Source of the DNA: Nitrosomonas sp.
GTDB lineage: Bacteria > Pseudomonadota > Gammaproteobacteria > Burkholderiales > Nitrosomonadaceae
Length of the DNA stretch: 64,000 bases
Assembly (NCBI GenBank): GCA_024282035.1
Contig: JAMWZR010000001.1
Location: 248,001 to 312,000, forward strand
Direction of reading: 5' to 3'
The first letter of the stretch is position 1. Each line of letters starts with the position of its first letter. Shown one piece after another: positions 17,720 to 27,438 of the stretch. A program made the position numbers and the translations under genes. Below the pieces are notes generated by a model. That model ran no database searches. It was not told where the DNA came from and worked only from the letters and a program-made list of their open reading frames with translations.

Positions 17720-20700
17720 ATGACAAACTTAGATGCAACGGCGGCAGCGGTTTCACCCAATTTCAATTTCGGTTTTTCCATTTCCGATCTGTATCAGCGC
17801 AGTGGCTTGGTTAAACTGGATCAGATTTTCATGGATTTTCTGCATACCGGTGACGAAGTGCTACATCAAAAACTGGTGCAGGCACGAGCCCAGCCTGACG
17901 CATTGTTGCCGAAAGATCATTCGGCACTGCTGATAGAAATTGCACCGTGGCTTGAGGATTTCATTGCCCGTCTGTTTAACATTGAAAATGCCGTACAGCA
18001 ACTGGCTGCCAGACATCATGAATTGGCACCACTGTATTTTTGCAAGCGGCAGTTCGTTCAACGCCGCGCCAAGAGTAAGGTTTCCGACGAAGAATTGGCA
18101 ACAATCGATGGCGAAGTGCTGGAACAAGCGCTGGCAGCTGAATTTGGCGAGCGCTTCTCGGAGCTGACCTTTGCAACCAAGGTGGCACAATGGATGGAAG
18201 CTGAAACAGAGCATGAAGCGCAATTGACCAAGGCATTGCGTTATGCCGCCTGGGCCTTGCGAACACCTGCCGGACAGCTGCACACCCAGCAGGGAATTCT
18301 GTTCAAGTCACCAGCAAAACTTGATTTTCAGCATTTGCTGACGTTGCAGACCGATGAGTCCGACGGTTATACCGTACACCGGCTGGATCATGTGCGCGAA
18401 CGTGAGGGTTTTGCCCTGACCGATCAGGGCACCGATCTGATGGGAGCGCTGGATGAAGCCAATTATTGCATCTGGTGTCATGAACAAGGCAAGGATTCCT
18501 GCTCCAAGGGACTGGTGCAGAAACCCAAATCACCGGATGAGCCACGCACATTCAAGCGTAGTGAATTAGGTGCACTCCTTGCAGGTTGTCCCCTGGAGGA
18601 GCGGATTTCCGAGTTTCATATGCTGAAAACACAAGGTGTTGCAGTAGGAAGCTTGGCCATGATCGTGCTGGACAATCCGATGTGCGCGGGAACCGGTCAC
18701 CGGATTTGTAATGACTGCATGAAATCCTGCATTTACCAGAAGCAGGACCCTGTCGATATACCCCAGGCCGAGACGCGGACTTTAAAAGATATCCTGGAAT
18801 TACCATGGGGATTTGAAATTTACAGCTTGCTGACACGCTGGAATCCGCTCAATCTGCGGCGCCCGGTGCCCAAGGCGGCATCCGGTCGCAAGGTACTGGT
18901 GGTTGGTATGGGGCCTGCGGGTTATACGCTGGCGCATCACTTGATGAACGAAGGCCATACCGTGGTGGGAATAGATGGGTTGAAAATCGAGCCTTTGCCT
19001 GAAGCAATTTGTGGTGTCAATCAGAGCGGGGAACGTGTGACCTTCAATGCCATTCAACATGCCAGCACACTGGAAGAAGATCTGGACGAACGGATTGCCG
19101 GTGGTTTCGGTGGTGTGGCCGAGTATGGCATTACTGTGCGCTGGAACAAGAATTTTCTGAAGCTGATTCGGTTGCTGTTGGAGCGCCGTGAGGAATTCGC
19201 GTTATTCGGGGGGGTGCGTTTTGGCGGTACTTTGACAGCTGACGATGCCTTTGCAATGGGGTTCGATCACATCGCTCTGGCGGCCGGGGCCGGTCGTCCG
19301 ACGGTTCTGGATTTGCCAAATGGCCTGGCACGTGGGGTTAGAGCTGCATCTGATTTTCTGATGGCATTGCAACTGACGGGTGCTGCACAACATGATTCGA
19401 TTGCCAATATGCAATTGCGTCTGCCTGTGGTTGTCATCGGCGGTGGGTTGACGGCGATCGATACTGCGACGGAAGCGCTGGCCTATTATCCGGTGCAGGT
19501 AGAAAAATTCCTGCAGCGTTACGAAATCTTGTCGGCCGTGCAGGGAGAGGCGGCGATACGTGACATCTGGGACGAAGAAGAAAAGGCCATTGCCGAAGAG
19601 TACCTCGCGCATGCCAGGGCCCTTCGTGTGGAACGCGATCAGGCCGCGAAAGAAGCTCGGCCAGCGAGGATCATCAGATTGTTGCAATCATGGGGAGGTG
19701 CAACCATTGCCTATCGCAAGCGACTCATCGACAGTCCATCGTATACACTGAATCACGAAGAGGTCGAGAAAGCGCTGGAAGAGGGAATCTGGTTTGCGGA
19801 AGGTATGACACCGTCACGGGTCAATGTGGATGTATGGGGCCATATCCAGTCAGCGCAGTTTTCCGTGCAGAAACGTGATGATGCTGGCCAGTGGCAGGAT
19901 GCCGGGCAGGTCGAGTTGCCGGCGCGAGCCTTGCTGGTGGCTGCGGGAACACAGCCCAATACGGTACTGGCCAGGGAAGATGAAAAGACATTCAAGCTCG
20001 ATGGTCGTTATTTTGCTGCTTGCGATGAGGAAGGAAATCCGGTGAAGCCTGCTTATGGCAACCCCAAGCCGGAAGTTCCACAGGTACTGCTCAGTTATTA
20101 CAGGGATTGCCAGGATGGACGCTTTATCAGCTTCTTCGGAGATTTGCACCCATCGTTCTCAGGTAATGTGGTAAAAGCGATGTCGAGTGCCAAGCAAGGC
20201 TATCCGATCGTAAGTCGGGTGCTGGAGCGGATTATGCCCAGAATTCAACAGCCTGCGGAACAGTTTTTCGCTGTGTTGAACGACCGGTTGCGGCCGGTTG
20301 TGCACAAGGTGGTCAGACTGACTCCCAATATTATCGAAGTGGTAGTCCATGCGCCAATGGCAGCCGAGCATTTTCAGCCTGGGCAGTTTTATCGCTTCCA
20401 GAATTACACTACATTGGCTCCGGTTGCAGCAGATACCCGACTGGCAATGGAGGGACTTGCCTTGACCGGTGCTTCGGTAGATGTTAAACGAGGCCTGGTA
20501 TCGCTGATCGTGCTGGAAATGGGAGGCTCTTCCAATTTGTGCACATTGATGCAACCGGGAGAACCGGTGGTGCTCATGGGACCGACTGGAACGCCAACTG
20601 AAATTCCCGGAGGCAAGACGATCATAATGGTAGGGGGAGGATTGGGTAACGCTGTACTGTTTTCGATCGGTGCGGCAGCCCGAGCTGCTGGGTCAAAGGT

Positions 20701-21247
20701 TTTGTATTTTGCCGGTTACAAAAAGCTGGTCGATCGCTACAAGGTTGCCGAAATCGAGGCAGCAGCAGATATCGTGGTGTGGTGTTGCGATGAATCGCCT
20801 GGTTTTGCGGCAACGAGACCTCAGGATAAAAGTTTCGTTGGAAATATCGTACAAGCCATGGAAGCCTATGCCAGCGGTCGCCTGGGCGAGCAGCCTGTTG
20901 CCTTTTCGGATGCCGATCACATCATTGCCATCGGTTCGGATCGCATGATGGCAGCCGTGGGTGTAGCGCGCCACAATCAGCTGAAGCCTTACTTGAAGGC
21001 CGATCATTTTGCCATTGGCTCAATCAATTCGCCCATGCAATGCATGATGAAGGAAATTTGTGCGCAATGTTTGCAGCCGCACCAAGATCCAGAAACCGGA
21101 AAGATTACTTATGTATTCTCCTGTTTCAATCAGGATCAACCTCTGGATCAGGTCGATTTTTCCGGACTGGCCACTCGTTTGCGCCAAAATACCGTACAAG
21201 AGAAATTGACCAATCAGTGGATTGGTCGTTGCCTGAGCCGCATGTAG
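17720..21247 (+). CDS. Fused iron-sulfur flavoprotein: GltD/NfnB-like plus PyrK/NfnA-like
   Basis: A 1175-residue protein that joins modules usually carried by two subunits. Residues 1 to about 230 are an alpha-helical region I do not recognise. Next comes a cysteine-rich segment (CIWCHEQGKDSC near 252, then C-x7-C-x2-C-x3-C in CAGTGHRICNDCMKSC near 325-340), like the two [4Fe-4S] sites at the N-terminus of GltD and NfnB. A GltD-type flavin domain follows, with VVGMGPAG near 394 for FAD and VIGGGLTAID near 570 for NAD(P)H. From about 857 to the end is a PyrK/NfnA-like ferredoxin reductase with MVGGGLGNA near 970 and a C-x5-C-x2-C-x17-C [2Fe-2S] site near 1110. Overall it looks like a one-chain Nfn-type NAD(P)H:ferredoxin or sulfur oxidoreductase. 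The reaction is inferred, not known. Confidence 0.8.
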   Translation: MTNLDATAAAVSPNFNFGFSISDLYQRSGLVKLDQIFMDFLHTGDEVLHQKLVQARAQPDALLPKDHSALLIEIAPWLEDFIARLFNIENAVQQLAARHHELAPLYFCKRQFVQRRAKSKVSDEELATIDGEVLEQALAAEFGERFSELTFATKVAQWMEAETEHEAQLTKALRYAAWALRTPAGQLHTQQGILFKSPAKLDFQHLLTLQTDESDGYTVHRLDHVREREGFALTDQGTDLMGALDEANYCIWCHEQGKDSCSKGLVQKPKSPDEPRTFKRSELGALLAGCPLEERISEFHMLKTQGVAVGSLAMIVLDNPMCAGTGHRICNDCMKSCIYQKQDPVDIPQAETRTLKDILELPWGFEIYSLLTRWNPLNLRRPVPKAASGRKVLVVGMGPAGYTLAHHLMNEGHTVVGIDGLKIEPLPEAICGVNQSGERVTFNAIQHASTLEEDLDERIAGGFGGVAEYGITVRWNKNFLKLIRLLLERREEFALFGGVRFGGTLTADDAFAMGFDHIALAAGAGRPTVLDLPNGLARGVRAASDFLMALQLTGAAQHDSIANMQLRLPVVVIGGGLTAIDTATEALAYYPVQVEKFLQRYEILSAVQGEAAIRDIWDEEEKAIAEEYLAHARALRVERDQAAKEARPARIIRLLQSWGGATIAYRKRLIDSPSYTLNHEEVEKALEEGIWFAEGMTPSRVNVDVWGHIQSAQFSVQKRDDAGQWQDAGQVELPARALLVAAGTQPNTVLAREDEKTFKLDGRYFAACDEEGNPVKPAYGNPKPEVPQVLLSYYRDCQDGRFISFFGDLHPSFSGNVVKAMSSAKQGYPIVSRVLERIMPRIQQPAEQFFAVLNDRLRPVVHKVVRLTPNIIEVVVHAPMAAEHFQPGQFYRFQNYTTLAPVAADTRLAMEGLALTGASVDVKRGLVSLIVLEMGGSSNLCTLMQPGEPVVLMGPTGTPTEIPGGKTIIMVGGGLGNAVLFSIGAAARAAGSKVLYFAGYKKLVDRYKVAEIEAAADIVVWCCDESPGFAATRPQDKSFVGNIVQAMEAYASGRLGEQPVAFSDADHIIAIGSDRMMAAVGVARHNQLKPYLKADHFAIGSINSPMQCMMKEICAQCLQPHQDPETGKITYVFSCFNQDQPLDQVDFSGLATRLRQNTVQEKLTNQWIGRCLSRM

Positions 21248-21283
21248 GCAGGAAGAATTCAGTCAGGAAAATCCATGAATTTG

Positions 21284-21317
21284 CAGACCGACGGAAGATT
21301 AGTCGGTCTGTTTATTT
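21284..21317 (+). terminator. Rho-independent terminator after the Nfn-like gene
   Basis: CAGACCGAC (21284-21292) and GTCGGTCTG (21302-21310) form a perfect 9-bp stem with a nine-base loop followed by TTTATTT. It separates the flavoprotein gene from pntAA, so the latter probably has its own promoter in 21318-21490. Confidence 0.85.
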
Positions 21318-21491
21318 GTGAGGGGGCATTTCCAGATGTTACTGACTTTTGTTTATTGAAATGCAGTTTCGATCAAGTTTTTCCCCTGAGCGATAATGCA
21401 TTGCGGACAAATTGATTTATAATGCGCAATTCTTTGGAAAATTAAGCACAATTTTAATAAGTAGCAGGTTGGGTAAAAAGGGAGATCGTCG

Positions 21492-22613
21492 ATGCATATA
21501 GGCATACCTGCAGAGATTCGCAGTGGTGAAACGCGTGTTGCCGCTACACCAGAGACTGTGAAAAAATTTACTGCTAAGGGTGTTCATCAAGTTTCAGTGC
21601 AATCGGGAGCTGGTGCTGGTGCCAGTATTCCGGATTCAGCTTATCAGGAAGCAGGTGCAGTTATCGAGAACAATGCTGCGGAGTTGTATGCGCAGTCACA
21701 AATTATCCTCAAAGTGCGTGGACCGGATGCTGGGGAACTGGCGATGATGCGTAAGGACGCGGTGCTCGTCGGGTTATTGGCGCCACAACACAAGGAAGGA
21801 ATTGAGGCATTGGCTAAATATGGATTGACTGCGTTTGCAATGGAAAAATTGCCGCGAATTTCTCGTGCGCAGAGCATGGATGTTTTGTCATCCCAAGCCA
21901 ATATTGCCGGATACAAAGCGGTCATTATGGCAGCCAATGTATATCAAAAATTCTTTCCAATGATGATGACCGCGGCTGGTACAGTAAAGGCGGCGCGTGT
22001 ACTGGTGCTGGGTGCGGGAGTTGCAGGCTTACAGGCGATAGCGACCGCGAAAAGGCTCGGTGCCGTGGTGGAAGCATTCGATGTGCGCCCTGCAGCCAAA
22101 GAACAGGTTGAGAGCTTGGGTGCAAAATTTGTTGAGGTGCCGCTAAGCGACGAGGAGAAAGCCAAAGCTGAAACCGCAGGTGGATATGCCACTGAAATGT
22201 CGGAAGATTACAAACATCGCCAGGGAGAACTGGTGCACACGCGAGCCGCCGCTGCGGATGTCATTATTACAACCGCTTTGATTCCGGGTCGACCAGCGCC
22301 TGTGTTGATCAAGGAAGAAACCGTACAAGCCATGAAACCTGGTTCGGTAATTGTCGACATGGCAGTGGAGGCGGGTGGTAATTGCCCTATATCCGAATTG
22401 AATCAAACTGTTGTCAAGCATGGTGTGCATTTGGTTGGTATTGCCAATATTCCCGGGTTGGTGGCTGCGGATTCGAGTGCATTATATGCGCGTAATTTAT
22501 TGAATTTTATTAATTTGATGCTAAACCCAGAAAACGGTGAACTCAAAATTGATCGCCAAGATGAAATCATTGCTGGAACACTGGTTTGTACCGGTGGTGA
22601 AATCATTGCGTAA
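21492..22613 (+). CDS. pntAA: NAD(P) transhydrogenase subunit alpha, part 1
   Basis: The 373-residue NAD(H)-binding dI component of proton-translocating transhydrogenase, the enzyme that uses the proton gradient to drive hydride transfer from NADH to NADP+. It resembles alanine dehydrogenase: MHIGIPAEIRSGETRVAATP at the N-terminus, the Rossmann motif VLGAGVAGLQAIATAKRLGA near residues 172-191, and the mobile loop before the DMAVEAGGNCP segment. The alpha subunit is split into two genes here, as in Rhodospirillum rubrum, rather than fused as in E. coli. GGGAGATC is close to the ATG. Confidence 0.95.
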   Translation: MHIGIPAEIRSGETRVAATPETVKKFTAKGVHQVSVQSGAGAGASIPDSAYQEAGAVIENNAAELYAQSQIILKVRGPDAGELAMMRKDAVLVGLLAPQHKEGIEALAKYGLTAFAMEKLPRISRAQSMDVLSSQANIAGYKAVIMAANVYQKFFPMMMTAAGTVKAARVLVLGAGVAGLQAIATAKRLGAVVEAFDVRPAAKEQVESLGAKFVEVPLSDEEKAKAETAGGYATEMSEDYKHRQGELVHTRAAAADVIITTALIPGRPAPVLIKEETVQAMKPGSVIVDMAVEAGGNCPISELNQTVVKHGVHLVGIANIPGLVAADSSALYARNLLNFINLMLNPENGELKIDRQDEIIAGTLVCTGGEIIA

Positions 22614-22694
22614 TCCTGGTTGTATTTATTTAAGATCCGTATTAGGGACAAATCGGATTCTGAGCATCAGTTAACGAATTTGAAAGGAGTTATC

Positions 22695-23003
22695 ATGATT
22701 GGTGAAGTTGATCCAGTTATTATCAATTTGACGGTTTTTGTTCTCGCCATTTTTGTTGGCTATCATGTGGTATGGAATGTGACTCCTGCTTTGCACACAC
22801 CACTGATGTCTGTGACCAATGCCATTTCTGGCATTATTCTGGTTGGTGCCATGCTTGCTGCTGGACCGGCTGAAACTGATTGGGGTGTGTGGTTGGGTGC
22901 AGCCGCTGTGGCTTTGGCGGCCATCAATGTTTTTGGCGGATTTCTGGTGAGTCAGCGCATGCTGGAAATGTTCAAGAAAAAAGACAAAAAAGGAAACGCA
23001 TAA
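22695..23003 (+). CDS. pntAB: NAD(P) transhydrogenase subunit alpha, part 2 (membrane)
   Basis: A 102-residue membrane component with three hydrophobic helices, the transmembrane part of the alpha subunit (dII) of transhydrogenase. [14 protein letters not shown] in the middle is strongly conserved in the family, and the C-terminus is Lys-rich ([11 protein letters not shown]), consistent with a cytoplasmic end. The frame is open from 22620, but AAAGGAG lies seven bases before the ATG at 22695. The stop codon directly abuts the pntB start. Confidence 0.94.
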   Translation: MIGEVDPVIINLTVFVLAIFVGYHVVWNVTPALHTPLMSVTNAISGIILVGAMLAAGPAETDWGVWLGAAAVALAAINVFGGFLVSQRMLEMFKKKDKKGNA

Positions 23004-24383
23004 ATGTCAGCTAATTGGGTAGCACTTGCGTATTTAGTCGCTTCTGTATTTTTTATACTGGCCCTTAAAGGGTTGAGTTCGCCGGAATCTGCGCGCCGTG
23101 GCAATTTGTTCGGCATGATCGGGATGCTTATCGCTGTGGCCACAACCTTGACACTTACGCAAAACTGGACGCTGATTCTCGGTGCCATTGCGGTCGGTGG
23201 AGTGATTGGTGCGATCGTAGCGCAGCGTGTTCAAATGACGGCGATGCCGGAACTGGTGGCGTTCATGCACTCACTGGTGGGTCTGGCTGCTGTATTTATT
23301 GCAGTAGCAGCGGTCAATAATCCGGTGTCGTTTGGTTTGCCCGAAGTTTTGCCAGCGGGTAGCAAACTCGAATTGTTTCTGGGAACGTTCATCGGTGCCA
23401 TGACATGGTCTGGATCGGTAATCGCCTTTTTGAAGCTGTCTGGGCGCATGAGTGGTACACCAGTAGTATTTACTGGTCAGCATGCAATTAATTTGTTACT
23501 GGCCATTGCGATGGTTGGTTTTGGTTTATGGTTTTTCTTCACTGAAACCACGAACTGGAACGCCTTCATTGCCATGACAGCGATTGCTTTCATTTTGGGG
23601 TTCCTGATCATTATTCCGATTGGCGGTGCCGATATGCCTGTCGTGATTTCCATGTTGAATTCCTATTCTGGCTGGGCAGCAGCCGGAATCGGTTTTTCCT
23701 TGGGTAATCCGATGCTGATCATTGCGGGATCTCTTGTTGGCAGTTCAGGCGCCATTCTTTCGTACATCATGTGTAAGGCCATGAACAGACCATTCCTGTC
23801 GGTGATACTGGGTGGCTTTGGTAGTGATGGTGGCGCTGTAGTAGCCGATAGCGGTGTGCAGAAAACACATCGCAGCGGGAGCGCCGACGATGCAGCTTTC
23901 CTGATGGGCAATGCAGATAGCGTAATCATTGTTCCCGGGTATGGATTGGCGGTTGCCCGAGCTCAGCATGCTGTCAAGGAACTGGCCGAGAAACTACACG
24001 AAAAAGGCGTGAATGTGCGTTTTGCTATTCATCCTGTGGCTGGAAGGATGCCGGGTCACATGAACGTGTTATTGGCTGAAGCCGAAATTCCCTATGAACA
24101 AGTTCTGGAGATGGAAGAGATCAATAGCGATTTCTCCAACACGGATGTGGTGCTGGTATTGGGAGCGAATGACGTGGTCAATCCAGCAGCGAATGTCCCA
24201 GGAAGTCCGATTTATGGCATGCCTATTCTGGATGCTCACAAGGCGCGCACGGTGATGGTGGTGAAAAGGAGTATGGCTGTGGGTTATGCGGGACTGGATA
24301 ATGATCTGTTCTATATGGATAAAACGATGATGATTTTTGGCGATGCCAAGAAAGTTGTCGAAAATCTGGTCAAGGCCTTGTAG
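23004..24383 (+). CDS. pntB: NAD(P) transhydrogenase subunit beta
   Basis: A 459-residue subunit with an N-terminal membrane half of about nine helices that completes the proton channel, and a C-terminal NADP(H)-binding dIII domain. The dIII motifs are visible: VIIVPGYGLAVARAQHAV near residue 310, HPVAGRMPGHMNVLLAEA near 345, and VLVLGANDVVNPAA near 385. With PntAA and PntAB it forms the complete enzyme; the pathway role is NADPH supply, important in autotrophs fixing CO2. It is the last gene of the operon and is followed by a terminator. Confidence 0.96.
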   Translation: MSANWVALAYLVASVFFILALKGLSSPESARRGNLFGMIGMLIAVATTLTLTQNWTLILGAIAVGGVIGAIVAQRVQMTAMPELVAFMHSLVGLAAVFIAVAAVNNPVSFGLPEVLPAGSKLELFLGTFIGAMTWSGSVIAFLKLSGRMSGTPVVFTGQHAINLLLAIAMVGFGLWFFFTETTNWNAFIAMTAIAFILGFLIIIPIGGADMPVVISMLNSYSGWAAAGIGFSLGNPMLIIAGSLVGSSGAILSYIMCKAMNRPFLSVILGGFGSDGGAVVADSGVQKTHRSGSADDAAFLMGNADSVIIVPGYGLAVARAQHAVKELAEKLHEKGVNVRFAIHPVAGRMPGHMNVLLAEAEIPYEQVLEMEEINSDFSNTDVVLVLGANDVVNPAANVPGSPIYGMPILDAHKARTVMVVKRSMAVGYAGLDNDLFYMDKTMMIFGDAKKVVENLVKAL

Positions 24384-24408
24384 TCTAGAAATTCTCGAGA
24401 ATGTACGA

Positions 24409-24446
24409 GGGGAACAGTGTAACTAGACTGTTCCCCCTTATTGTTT
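24409..24446 (+). terminator. Rho-independent terminator of the pnt operon
   Basis: GGGGAACAGT (24409-24418) and ACTGTTCCCC (24427-24436) form a perfect 10-bp stem with an eight-base loop, followed by TTATTGTTTT. It lies between pntB and the convergent PAS-EAL gene. Confidence 0.88.
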
Positions 24447-24471
24447 TATGGCAAAGAACTCATTCTTGCTT

Positions 24472-25977
24472 TTACTCGAGTTCCCGGAATGGACGGGCTT
24501 TGGCGACACCAAAGCCTTGTGCGTAATCGATCCCCAATTCGGTCAGTTTGGTAATAATCTCATCGGATTCGACCAGTTCTCCAATGGTTTTGATGTCATT
24601 CTGATGTGCAAGCTGATTGATTGAAGTGACTTGCTCCAGATCACTTGGATCACGCAGAATATTGCAAATCAAGCTACCATCAATTTTCAGATAATCAACC
24701 TTGACCTCATTCAAGATATGATTGAATTCAGGATTGCCATCGAAGCTGCAGAGAGAAACCTGACAACCTAATTCTTTGATCTTGTCGATGAAGAGCAGCG
24801 TGTCTCCTAAGCTATCTCGAACGTCCAGCATCTCGATTTCGAAACAGAGCTGTGACGGAGTAACTCGGTTAGAAGCCAGTTGATTTTGGATGAAACCGGC
24901 GTAATTGCGATCCAGTAATGTGTCTTTGGCGACATTCAGGCAAAAGAATGCTTTGCTGTCTGCATGAGAAGATAGCCATTGTATGATGCAAGATGCAATC
25001 CAGCGATCGAGCTCGGGCATTAATTTGTACTGATCGATAAAGGGAAGGAAGGAATCAGGTGGCATCAAGCTATTTTCTTCTTCCTGCATGCGCACCAAGA
25101 TTTCGTAATGTATGGGCGTAATGATGTTCGATTGCAGGGGACTGATTTCTTGATAATAAAGACTGAATTCACCTTTTTCGATGGCTTGTGCAATCCGATT
25201 GGCAGCTGCTGAATCGATAGTCAGTGAGGAGGCTACAATTTTAGGGGAATGTGTTTCCTCTTTTGATGGCGGTGCAACAAGCTGATCAGCCGTTTTTTGC
25301 ACGGTTGGTGCATCACCAGGATATGGGATAGATGGTTTTACTGCCACGCGTGTTTTTTCCTGCGCACGCGGGTTGTGCACGGTATAAAAGCCTATCGTTT
25401 TACCCTTGCTGTCAAGATGAGGGATATATTGTTCCGTAAAGATGTAGGGAAGTCCCTTAATTGATTTAAGAATGCGTTCACGATGAATTGTTTTGCCCGC
25501 CAGTATTTCATTTATAGAGCTTTTAATTGCCGAATGAAACTCTTCTCCTGAGAATTCATTCAGTAATTTGCCATCGATCTGGTCGGGTTTCAGGCCAAAC
25601 CAGCGGCGAAAAATGCGATTGTGATAACGGCAGCGAAGATCAAGATTGAAATAAGCCAGCATGATGGGTATGTTTTCATCGATGATCATGGATTTTATTT
25701 TGCCCTCTGAAGCTGCTTTTTCTGCCCATAATCGGTGCTTGATTTCATTGGTCAATCTTTCCTTGACGATCAGGAGTTGATTGGTATTGTTCTTGATGTG
25801 CTTTTCAAGGCGAACAATTTGAGCAAGGACCAGAACGATGCTAGTAACAAGAGCGAGCCAGATGCCCATCTGCAAATAGGGTGTCAGAATATTAAGAAGA
25901 TAGGCATCTGCGGCGAGTGCTATGATGAGCACCAAAGCGGCGGTAATGGAGAGATAGGGCTTGATCGTGTTCAACAT
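24472..25977 (-). CDS. Membrane PAS-EAL protein with degenerate EAL domain
   Basis: A 501-residue protein with two N-terminal membrane helices (residues about 10-60), a short coiled coil, a PAS domain (about 95-220), an unstructured linker, and an EAL-type domain (about 260-500). EAL is present as EIL in YEILVRM, and the fold motifs FEIEMLD, LKIDG and AQGFGVAKARP follow. However, the metal-binding DDFGTG loop is replaced by SFDGNP, and VAEGVET by IGELVES. These losses predict no phosphodiesterase activity, so it is more likely a c-di-GMP receptor or scaffold. The start is the ATG at 25977, five bases after GGAG, rather than the ATG at 25992. Confidence 0.85.
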   Translation of the reverse strand: MLNTIKPYLSITAALVLIIALAADAYLLNILTPYLQMGIWLALVTSIVLVLAQIVRLEKHIKNNTNQLLIVKERLTNEIKHRLWAEKAASEGKIKSMIIDENIPIMLAYFNLDLRCRYHNRIFRRWFGLKPDQIDGKLLNEFSGEEFHSAIKSSINEILAGKTIHRERILKSIKGLPYIFTEQYIPHLDSKGKTIGFYTVHNPRAQEKTRVAVKPSIPYPGDAPTVQKTADQLVAPPSKEETHSPKIVASSLTIDSAAANRIAQAIEKGEFSLYYQEISPLQSNIITPIHYEILVRMQEEENSLMPPDSFLPFIDQYKLMPELDRWIASCIIQWLSSHADSKAFFCLNVAKDTLLDRNYAGFIQNQLASNRVTPSQLCFEIEMLDVRDSLGDTLLFIDKIKELGCQVSLCSFDGNPEFNHILNEVKVDYLKIDGSLICNILRDPSDLEQVTSINQLAHQNDIKTIGELVESDEIITKLTELGIDYAQGFGVAKARPFRELE

Positions 25978-26050
25978 AGAATCTCCGCGCATGTCTATTC
26001 CTAATTCAGAACATCTTATTTCGTAAATTAAGAATTACTGAAAATTTATA

Positions 26051-27097
26051 TTACAAATAATGAGACATGAAACTGGTTAATGGTTTGGGCCTCAACCAAA
26101 CTTTCCATAAGCTGGAGCGAGTCAAGTTGAAGTCTTGAGTACCTAGGTCACTCAGAACCGTAATCGTTAACTGTTCCACTGCTTTGTTTTCTAGAGCGGT
26201 AAGTATGGGGTGAAACCAATGAGTGTCCAAATATTTTAATCTTTCTCGCCAGTGGTAAGCGTCCCGGTATTTAGCTTTACCATGCAAATCATTCAGTAAA
26301 ACGAGATGATGTCCTGTCAAGCCAGTTTGCAGCCATTGTTCCGGATGCTCTGGCAATGCCGCATGAGAAGTGCTGCTGGCTGTTGCTAGCGATTGAGTGA
26401 GATCATGCTGACTCCAGATGTGCGTGAAAGGAGATTGAATGGAGTGTGGCATTGTTCCACCGCCCCAAAACCAAACGCTATTGATAGGTAATTCGCCGAG
26501 TGATTCGCGCGCCAGATTGACAGGATGTTCGTGTAAAAGCATCTGAATCTCGTTAAAAATTTTCAGCCATTTTGCACTAGCTGTTCCAGTCGGTAAATAA
26601 TGATTGATGTTCTTGCATGTTACTTCGCTTAGCGTATGCGTCAGAATCTCAGGAGCTTTTGGCAATCGGACATACCATTGCTCCGGCTTAAGGAGATTTA
26701 ATTCAAGATCATCATTTTTAAGATAATGATTCAAGTCGGTCATTATCGATGCACTTTCGCTTTCGGAAATTTGAAATGCTTGATGATCCGCTAGCATAAT
26801 ATGATTTTGTTCAATGCGAAGATGTACAGGATCGGCTCGCATCCAGAATTCTTGATCTGTTTTCATCAAGCCTGGAGCATTATTTTTAAGAAGAATAGGA
26901 GCTACGGGCCAATTGCCAGATTGTTTGGGGATATCGAATGCTGTACAAAACCAGGCTTCGATATCTTGTGGATGGTGCGTAGATTTTTGGCTTTTCGAGA
27001 GTAACGTTGTTACGGAAGGAAGTTGTAAATCATGATAAATCTCGGGTTGTTGGGGATCTGGCCAGAGTAGGTTGGGGACGAGCAAAGTTAATTTCAT
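26051..27097 (-). CDS. RpfE-type regulatory family protein
   Basis: A 348-residue cytoplasmic protein of the family labelled 'regulatory protein, RpfE type', which has a phosphoglycerate-mutase-like (BPG-independent) signature and is often found near recJ in betaproteobacteria. It opens with LTLLVPNLLWPD, has W-Y-V-R-L near the middle and the family hallmark VWFWGGG (about residues 206-212), followed later by LNDLHGKAKYRDAYHWRERL. The function is unknown; RpfE was named from the Xanthomonas pathogenicity cluster. No recJ is adjacent here. No strong Shine-Dalgarno is visible. Confidence 0.8.
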   Translation of the reverse strand: MKLTLLVPNLLWPDPQQPEIYHDLQLPSVTTLLSKSQKSTHHPQDIEAWFCTAFDIPKQSGNWPVAPILLKNNAPGLMKTDQEFWMRADPVHLRIEQNHIMLADHQAFQISESESASIMTDLNHYLKNDDLELNLLKPEQWYVRLPKAPEILTHTLSEVTCKNINHYLPTGTASAKWLKIFNEIQMLLHEHPVNLARESLGELPINSVWFWGGGTMPHSIQSPFTHIWSQHDLTQSLATASSTSHAALPEHPEQWLQTGLTGHHLVLLNDLHGKAKYRDAYHWRERLKYLDTHWFHPILTALENKAVEQLTITVLSDLGTQDFNLTRSSLWKVWLRPKPLTSFMSHYL

Positions 27098-27438
27098 CAG
27101 CGTAGCGATTAATTTTTAAAAGAGTGTTGTTCGACGAGAACTTTGCAAGATAGCTGCCCCGGTTTGGTGATTGAATATTTCCTTTCATTTATAATGATCA
27201 TAGTTGTGGATATGGATTAAATAATTTGATGCTTTATTAAAAATATTTTAGAAACAAATAATAATATAGCATTCTTATTTTCTTCATTTAACTGTGCGAT
27301 CAAAATCCTTCCTTTTTTCATTTTTTGATTCCGTGGGTTCTGAAAATAAAATGAGTGAATTGGCTTATTTGGCATGGAATCCATGATCAGAGTTTTTCTA
27401 TTTCAAACTTATTCGATGTTCCAATAACTGGAGATATC
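27098..27438. other. AT-rich divergent promoter region upstream of icd
   Basis: These 341 bases are strongly AT-rich and contain no plausible gene. They must hold the promoters of the RpfE-type gene (minus) and icd (plus). I see no clear operator, riboswitch or terminator hairpin. Confidence 0.5.
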
